Assembly: GCA_021324155.1 (NCBI GenBank) | Contig: JAJPJQ010000021.1 | Coordinates: 100,991 to 164,990, forward strand | From: Pseudomonadota bacterium | GTDB taxonomy: Bacteria > Desulfobacterota > Binatia > UBA9968 | Direction of reading: 5' to 3' | Length of the DNA stretch: 64,000 nucleotides | In this document: positions 59,455 to 64,000 of the stretch, piece by piece | Layout: the number at the start of each line of letters is the position of its first letter | Numbering within the stretch: the stretch's first letter is position 1 | Notes under the pieces: generated by a model | What the model was told of the DNA's origin: nothing | Databases searched by the model: none | The model's input: only the letters and a program-made list of their open reading frames with translations | Program-made: the position numbers and the translations under genes

Positions 59455-60183
59455 TTATTGCCGGTCGCTACAAAACGATGCAACGGCGTGCCAAAGATGT
59501 TCGGCGTCCGTCAAATCACGCAAAACTGTCCGTGCGCCGGCGGCTTCGAGCGTCTCGACGCTGTACGGTCCGGTCGCGACGCCGATGAATTCGCAGCCGG
59601 TCGCGTGCGCGGCCTGGATATCGCGGGGCGTGTCGCCGATGAGAATGGTGATCTGCGGCTCGCGAGCGAACAGGCCGGCGAAGCGGCGCCGCGCGGCGGG
59701 CGGCAGCGCCTCGCGCAATTCGCCGTCTTCGGAATAGGCGCCGCAAACGAATTGATCGAAAGAAATTCCCGCCGTCTCGAGCTTGACGCGCGCCGTCGCT
59801 TCGGTCGATCCCGTGAGCAGGCCGACGGCACAATCCTTGATCGATCTTATGCGCTGAACCGCGCGGTTTGCGCCGGGGAGCTCCTTTGCCGGATTCGCCT
59901 TCAACTCGCGCTCCAAGTTGCGCGCATAAATTTCGAAGGCGCGGTCGCGCCGCTGCTCGAGATCGTCGGAATCGATCTGCAAGCGCCGGACGACTTCCAT
60001 CAAAATCGCCGTATCGGTGAGGCCGGAGACTTCCTCTGCCTTAAAGATGGGACAGGGCTCGCCGAAGGCTTCGTGAAACGCGGCGGAGAAGGCTTTGCCG
60101 GCGGCCTTGCCGCAATCGACGAGCGTCCCGTCGATGTCGAAGAGAACGAGAATGTAGGGGGATAATAACTTCGAATCAGGCAT
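59455..60183 (-). CDS. HAD hydrolase, phosphoglycolate-phosphatase-like
   Basis: 242 residues: motif I LFDIDGTLVDCG, motif II LLTGSTEA, motif III with K in a region of VKLETAGIS, motif IV ILIGDTPRDI. A cap of the C1 type is implied by length. Substrate unknown. Confidence 0.82.
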   Translation of the reverse strand: MPDSKLLSPYILVLFDIDGTLVDCGKAAGKAFSAAFHEAFGEPCPIFKAEEVSGLTDTAILMEVVRRLQIDSDDLEQRRDRAFEIYARNLERELKANPAKELPGANRAVQRIRSIKDCAVGLLTGSTEATARVKLETAGISFDQFVCGAYSEDGELREALPPAARRRFAGLFAREPQITILIGDTPRDIQAAHATGCEFIGVATGPYSVETLEAAGARTVLRDLTDAEHLWHAVASFCSDRQ

Positions 60184-60190
60184 TCGACAA

Positions 60191-60265
60191 GAATCCAGGA
60201 GCCAGGAGTCAGAAGAAAAGCAAAAAAGTACGAGTCCTCACTCCTGAAGCCTGGCTCCTGAATTC
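60191..60265. repeat. CAGGAG-type inverted repeat between HAD and pckG
   Basis: GAATCCAGGAGCCAGG (60191-60206) is inverted as CCTGGCTCCTGAATTC (60250-60265) with one mismatch, and between them are GAGTCA and ACTCCT words. It may fold behind pckG. Confidence 0.5.
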
Positions 60266-60268
60266 CGT

Positions 60269-62065
60269 CTATTTCGCCATTTCCAGCCGTTCAACAAGGT
60301 TTTTCAGCTGTTTGCGCAGCCTCTGCGGCAGGCGGTCGCCGAACTGCTTGAAATGCTTCTCGATGTCGGGAATCTCCGCTTTCCAGGCGGGAACATCGAC
60401 GCGCAGCAGCTCTTTGATATTCTGCGGCGGGATTTCGAGACCGCGGAGATCGATGTCGGTCTCGTTCGGCAGATAGCCGATCGGCGTCTTCTTCGCTTCC
60501 GCTTTGCCTTCGAGGCGCTCGCACATCCACTTGAGCACGCGGCTGTTGTCGCCGAAGCCCGGCCAGAGCCACTGGCCATCGGAGCTGCGGCGGAACCAAT
60601 TGACATAAAAAATCCGCGGCGCTTTGTCACCGAGCTTGTCGCCCATATCGAGCCAGTGCTGGAAATAATCCGCCATGTTGTAGCCGCAGAACGGCGTCAT
60701 GGCGAACGGGTCGCGGCGCAGCACCCCGACCTTGCCGATGATCGCCGCGGTCGTCTCCGATGCGGCGGTCGCGCCCATGAAAACGCCGTGGTCCCAGTCG
60801 TAGGCTTCCGTCACCAACGGAACGACGCTGGTGCGCCGGCCGCCGAAAATGAAAATGTCGATCGGCACGCCCTCGGGCTTCTCCCAGTCGGCGGAGATGC
60901 AGGGGCATTTCTCGGCGGCGACCGTGAAGCGCGCGTTCGGATGCGCCGCCGGCTCTTTTTTCGCAGGCGTCCAGTCGCGGTGGCGCCAGTCTATTGCGTG
61001 CTTCGGCTTCGGGCCGTCCATCCCCTCCCACCACACGCCTCCTTCGTCAGTCAACGCGCAATTGGTGAAGATGACATCGTCCTTCACCGTCGCCATCGCC
61101 GCGGGGTTCGACTGCGACGACGTGCCGGGGGCGACGCCGAAAAAGCCGCTCTCGGGATTGATCGCGCGGAGCCTCCCGTCCGGCCCGATCTTCATCCACG
61201 CGATGTCTTCCCCGATGGTCTCGCTTTTCCAACCCGGAATCGTCGGCACGAGCATGGCGAGATTGGTCTTGCCGCAGGCGGACGGAAACGCCGCCGCGAT
61301 GTGATACTGCTTGCCGGCCGGGCTCGTGAGTCGCATGATCAACATGTGCTCGGCCATCCAGCCTTCGCGCTTGCCCATCGCCGACGCAATGCGCAGCGCT
61401 AGGCACTTCTTGCCGAGCAGCGCGTTGCCGCCGTACCCGGAGCCGTAGGACCAGATCAAATTTTCTTCGGGAAAATGGCTGATGTATTTTTTGTCCATCG
61501 GCGCGCACGGCCACGAGGAATCTTTCTGGCCGTTTTCCAGCGGCGCGCCGACCGAGTGGAGGCATGGGATAAATTCGCCGTCGGCGCCGAGCGCCTCGAT
61601 CACCTTCGTCCCCATGCGCGTCATGATCTTCATGTTGCAGACGACGTACGGGCTGTCCGTGATCTCGACGCCGATCTTCGCGATCGGCGACCCGATCGGT
61701 CCCATGGAAAATGGGATCACGTACATCGTGCGGCCCTTCATGCATCCTTTGTAGAGGCCGCCCATCGTGCGCTTGAGCTCTGCGGGATCGATCCAATTGT
61801 TGGTCGGGCCGGCGTCGTCTTTCGAACGGCTCGCGATGTAGGTGCGGTCCTCGGTGCGCGCCACGTCGCTCGGGTCGGAGCGAAACAGGAAGCTTGCCGG
61901 CGGGGACTTAAGCGGGGTCGCCATGCCGCCGGCAACCATCTCAGCCATCAACCGGTCGTATTCAGCGTCGCTGCCGTCGCACCAGTACACGTTATCGGGA
62001 GTGCAGAGATCGGCGGTCTCCTTCACCCATCGCTTTAATTTTTCGTTGTTTACACTATACGGCAT
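60269..62065 (-). CDS. pckG: Phosphoenolpyruvate carboxykinase (GTP)
   Basis: 598 residues with the GTP-type PEPCK motifs: [23 protein letters not shown], the kinase loop [16 protein letters not shown] and metal site region [14 protein letters not shown]. It makes PEP from oxaloacetate, the substrate of ComA too. ATG 62065 has GGAGG eight bases upstream. A TTG codon just upstream is also in frame. Confidence 0.94.
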   Translation of the reverse strand: MPYSVNNEKLKRWVKETADLCTPDNVYWCDGSDAEYDRLMAEMVAGGMATPLKSPPASFLFRSDPSDVARTEDRTYIASRSKDDAGPTNNWIDPAELKRTMGGLYKGCMKGRTMYVIPFSMGPIGSPIAKIGVEITDSPYVVCNMKIMTRMGTKVIEALGADGEFIPCLHSVGAPLENGQKDSSWPCAPMDKKYISHFPEENLIWSYGSGYGGNALLGKKCLALRIASAMGKREGWMAEHMLIMRLTSPAGKQYHIAAAFPSACGKTNLAMLVPTIPGWKSETIGEDIAWMKIGPDGRLRAINPESGFFGVAPGTSSQSNPAAMATVKDDVIFTNCALTDEGGVWWEGMDGPKPKHAIDWRHRDWTPAKKEPAAHPNARFTVAAEKCPCISADWEKPEGVPIDIFIFGGRRTSVVPLVTEAYDWDHGVFMGATAASETTAAIIGKVGVLRRDPFAMTPFCGYNMADYFQHWLDMGDKLGDKAPRIFYVNWFRRSSDGQWLWPGFGDNSRVLKWMCERLEGKAEAKKTPIGYLPNETDIDLRGLEIPPQNIKELLRVDVPAWKAEIPDIEKHFKQFGDRLPQRLRKQLKNLVERLEMAK

Positions 62066-62111
62066 CAAACGTTCCTCCAGAGACCACCCGCAAAGATTGG
62101 TCTTACCACTT

Positions 62112-62128
62112 ACTTAAGATTCTTAAGT
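62112..62128. promoter_or_regulatory. 17-base palindrome upstream of pckG
   Basis: ACTTAAGA-T-TCTTAAGT, a perfect 8-bp dyad with one central base, 47 bases before the pckG start. Could be an operator. Confidence 0.45.
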
Positions 62129-62144
62129 TAAAAAGCGCGAAAAA

Positions 62145-64000
62145 TCAATCTACCTGCGGCGGACTTATGATTCGGGTGGCTTGGTCGAGTTGTTGATGGC
62201 TGCCGAGGAGGACGAGGATGTCGCCGGCGGCAAGCCTGAAATCGGCCGGAGGGTTGTGCGTCGACAGACCTTCGCGGACGATGGCGATAATAGTAATGCC
62301 GCTGCGCTCACGCAGCTCAATTTCGGCAAGGCTTCTCCCCGCCGCCGGCGACCCGTCGGTTACGAGCACAGTATCCGCAGTCGTGCCGGCGAGATACCGG
62401 CCCAATTCGTCGAGCGCTTTGCCTTCGAGCCTGAGGCCGCGGAGCGCGCCGTACTGCTCGCGGCGGATAAGATCGACTTGGAGCGAAATGATGTTGCGCG
62501 GCAGGTGATACTCCTGGAGCACGCGTGAAAAGATCTCGATCGACGTCTCGAACTCTTCGGGAATAACCTCGTTGGCTCCCAGGCGGTAGAGGCGCTCGAT
62601 CTCGGCGACGTAGCGAGTGCGCACGATGATCGACAGCTCGGGCTTCTCGCGCCGCGCCTCGGCCACGATGCGCGCAGTCGCGACCGGATCCGAGACGGCG
62701 ACGACGAGCACGCGCGCGTCGGCGATATCGACCTTGGCGAGAATCTCCGGCCGCGTGCCGTCGCCGAAGACGATCGGCTCGCTCGCCTTCGCGGCCGCCC
62801 GCGTGACCGCCGGATCCATGTCGAGGATACGATAGCGAATGCCGACTTCCTTAAGCACGCGCGTCAAATTCTGTCCATTGAGACCGTAGCCGACGATGAT
62901 CACGTGACCGCTGTCGGCGGAAGCACCGCTCGCTTTCGGCTGGCGCGCCGCGCCGCCCGTTTTCTCCGCCGCGAACGCCACACGGTGGCTCCACTGCATC
63001 AGAAACGGCGTCGCCATAAGGCTCAAGATCGACGCGGTGAGGAATGTCTGGTGGCCGGCTTCCGTAAGGAGGCCGTGCTGCCAACCCGCCTGTTCCAAAA
63101 CGAAAGAGAACTCGCCTATTTGCGCCAGACTCAGCCCGACGACCAGGCCGAGCCTCAGCGAGCCGTAAAGCGCTCCGAAGATCAGCACGACAATACCGGC
63201 CTTGATGGCGACGAGCAGCGCGAGGATGCCCAGCTGCCCGGCGACGTCGGCGCGCACGAACGCGACATCGAGCAGCATGCCGATGGAAAGAAAGAAGACG
63301 CCGCTGAAGCAGTCGCGCAGAGGCAACAGATCCGCGACCATTTGATGGCTGTATTCCGATTCCGACAGCAACAATCCCGCGATAAAAGCGCCGAGCGCGA
63401 GCGAGATGCCGAACTCATAGGCGAGGAATGCCGTCGCGAAGGAAACGAACAGAATGAAAAGCGTGAAAAGCTCGCGGCTTCTGAGCAGCGCGACCTGGTG
63501 GAGCAGCCACGGCAGAGCGTAGCGCGCCGCGCCCACGATCACGGCGATCGCGAACAGCGCCTTGGCGAGCGTACCGAGCAGGACCACGGCGGAGATCGAC
63601 GCCGCCGAGCCGAGGGCGGGGATCAGCAGCGCCATCGGAACGAGCGCCAGATCCTGCATCACGAGCATGCCGGTCGCGATCCGGCCGTGCAACGCGTCGG
63701 TCTCGCGGCGATCGGCAAGGATTCTGAGGATGACGGCGGTGCTGCTGTTGACGACGAGAAAACCGTAGAAAACCGCTACCGCGATCGGCAGGCCGAAGGC
63801 GGAGACGATCGCGGCCACGACAGCAAGCGTGAGAAAGACCTGCAGCAGCCCCGCCCACGCGGCATAGCCGCGCACCGCGGCGAGCTCGGCGAGCGACATG
63901 TCGAGTCCGATGGTAAACAGCAGGATGATAACGCCGATGTTCGCGATCGTCGCCACCGCCGGCACGTCGCCCACGAGCTCGAGCCCGTGCGGGCCGATCA
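62145..64000 (-). CDS. KefB-type cation:proton antiporter with RCK domains, 5' end cut by the window
   Basis: The frame is open to the right edge (IGPHGLELVGDVP upstream of residue one of the visible start) so the N-terminus is missing. Visible are at least ten membrane spans, then an RCK N-domain (VIIVGYGLNGQNLTRVLKEVG, an NAD-type fold) and an RCK C-domain. CPA2 family; exchanges K+ or Na+ for H+. Not a true KefB unless glutathione gating is proven. Confidence 0.85.
   Translation of the reverse strand, partial: IGPHGLELVGDVPAVATIANIGVIILLFTIGLDMSLAELAAVRGYAAWAGLLQVFLTLAVVAAIVSAFGLPIAVAVFYGFLVVNSSTAVILRILADRRETDALHGRIATGMLVMQDLALVPMALLIPALGSAASISAVVLLGTLAKALFAIAVIVGAARYALPWLLHQVALLRSRELFTLFILFVSFATAFLAYEFGISLALGAFIAGLLLSESEYSHQMVADLLPLRDCFSGVFFLSIGMLLDVAFVRADVAGQLGILALLVAIKAGIVVLIFGALYGSLRLGLVVGLSLAQIGEFSFVLEQAGWQHGLLTEAGHQTFLTASILSLMATPFLMQWSHRVAFAAEKTGGAARQPKASGASADSGHVIIVGYGLNGQNLTRVLKEVGIRYRILDMDPAVTRAAAKASEPIVFGDGTRPEILAKVDIADARVLVVAVSDPVATARIVAEARREKPELSIIVRTRYVAEIERLYRLGANEVIPEEFETSIEIFSRVLQEYHLPRNIISLQVDLIRREQYGALRGLRLEGKALDELGRYLAGTTADTVLVTDGSPAAGRSLAEIELRERSGITIIAIVREGLSTHNPPADFRLAAGDILVLLGSHQQLDQATRIISPPQVD

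Overview
The window (about 62% G+C, densely packed, convergent and divergent operons with short spacers) looks like chromosome from a soil or groundwater bacterium at the Deltaproteobacteria / Desulfobacterota / Binatota / Rokubacteria level. The case rests on the gene orders thrS-infC-rpmI-rplT-pheS-pheT-ihfA-merR and rimP-nusA-ylxR-infB-ylxP-rbfA ... truB-dnaE-hflX-pgsA, an NtrBC-type pair, GTP-type PEP carboxykinase, and several orphan periplasmic binding proteins. The exact taxon is inference. No phage, IS element, CRISPR array or rRNA was seen. No gene-free stretch exceeds 300 bases; the longest are 7142-7398 and 34187-34396.

Left part, 1-12 kb: a EutA-like reactivase (cut by the left edge) with a bicupin; a three-subunit molybdenum hydroxylase (FAD, 2Fe-2S and Mo subunits) flanked by two orphan NMT1/SsuA-type binding proteins; a PAS-PAS histidine kinase with two response regulators. 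11.4-14 kb: pyrimidine-related pyrE, an M20 carbamoyl-amidohydrolase and pyrR. 14-20 kb: a small cytochrome c, an unusual heme-motif/beta-propeller protein, lgt, a ModA-like binding protein, prpF and an Fe-type binding protein.

Core information-processing block, 20-43.6 kb, almost all on the minus strand: aminoacyl-tRNA synthetases, initiation factors, ribosomal proteins, IHF, tRNA-Val(GAC), pgsA, hflX, dnaE, truB, rbfA, infB, nusA and rimP. A 3.65-kb plus-strand cassette (34397-38047) sits between rbfA and truB, which are normally neighbours. It holds comA and comB homologues, which would make (R)-3-sulfolactate from PEP and sulfite, and an ATP-grasp ligase fused to a SAM methyltransferase. 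No coenzyme M genes beyond comB are present. The inferred system is a sulfolactate-conjugate pathway, the best candidate here for undescribed biology. Next to it lies a degraded DUF167 gene.

Right part, 43.7-64 kb: an NtrB/NtrC-like pair followed closely by thiE; a run of small lipoproteins and membrane proteins of unknown function; a GFA-type protein, a DOT1-like methyltransferase, a cupin and Rieske oxygenase couple, an LprI-like protein and an alpha/beta hydrolase; then an MscS channel with a cyclic-nucleotide-binding domain, dnaB, a dienelactone hydrolase, a HAD phosphatase, pckG and a KefB-type antiporter cut by the right edge. Several spacers carry inverted or iterated short repeats that are described individually.
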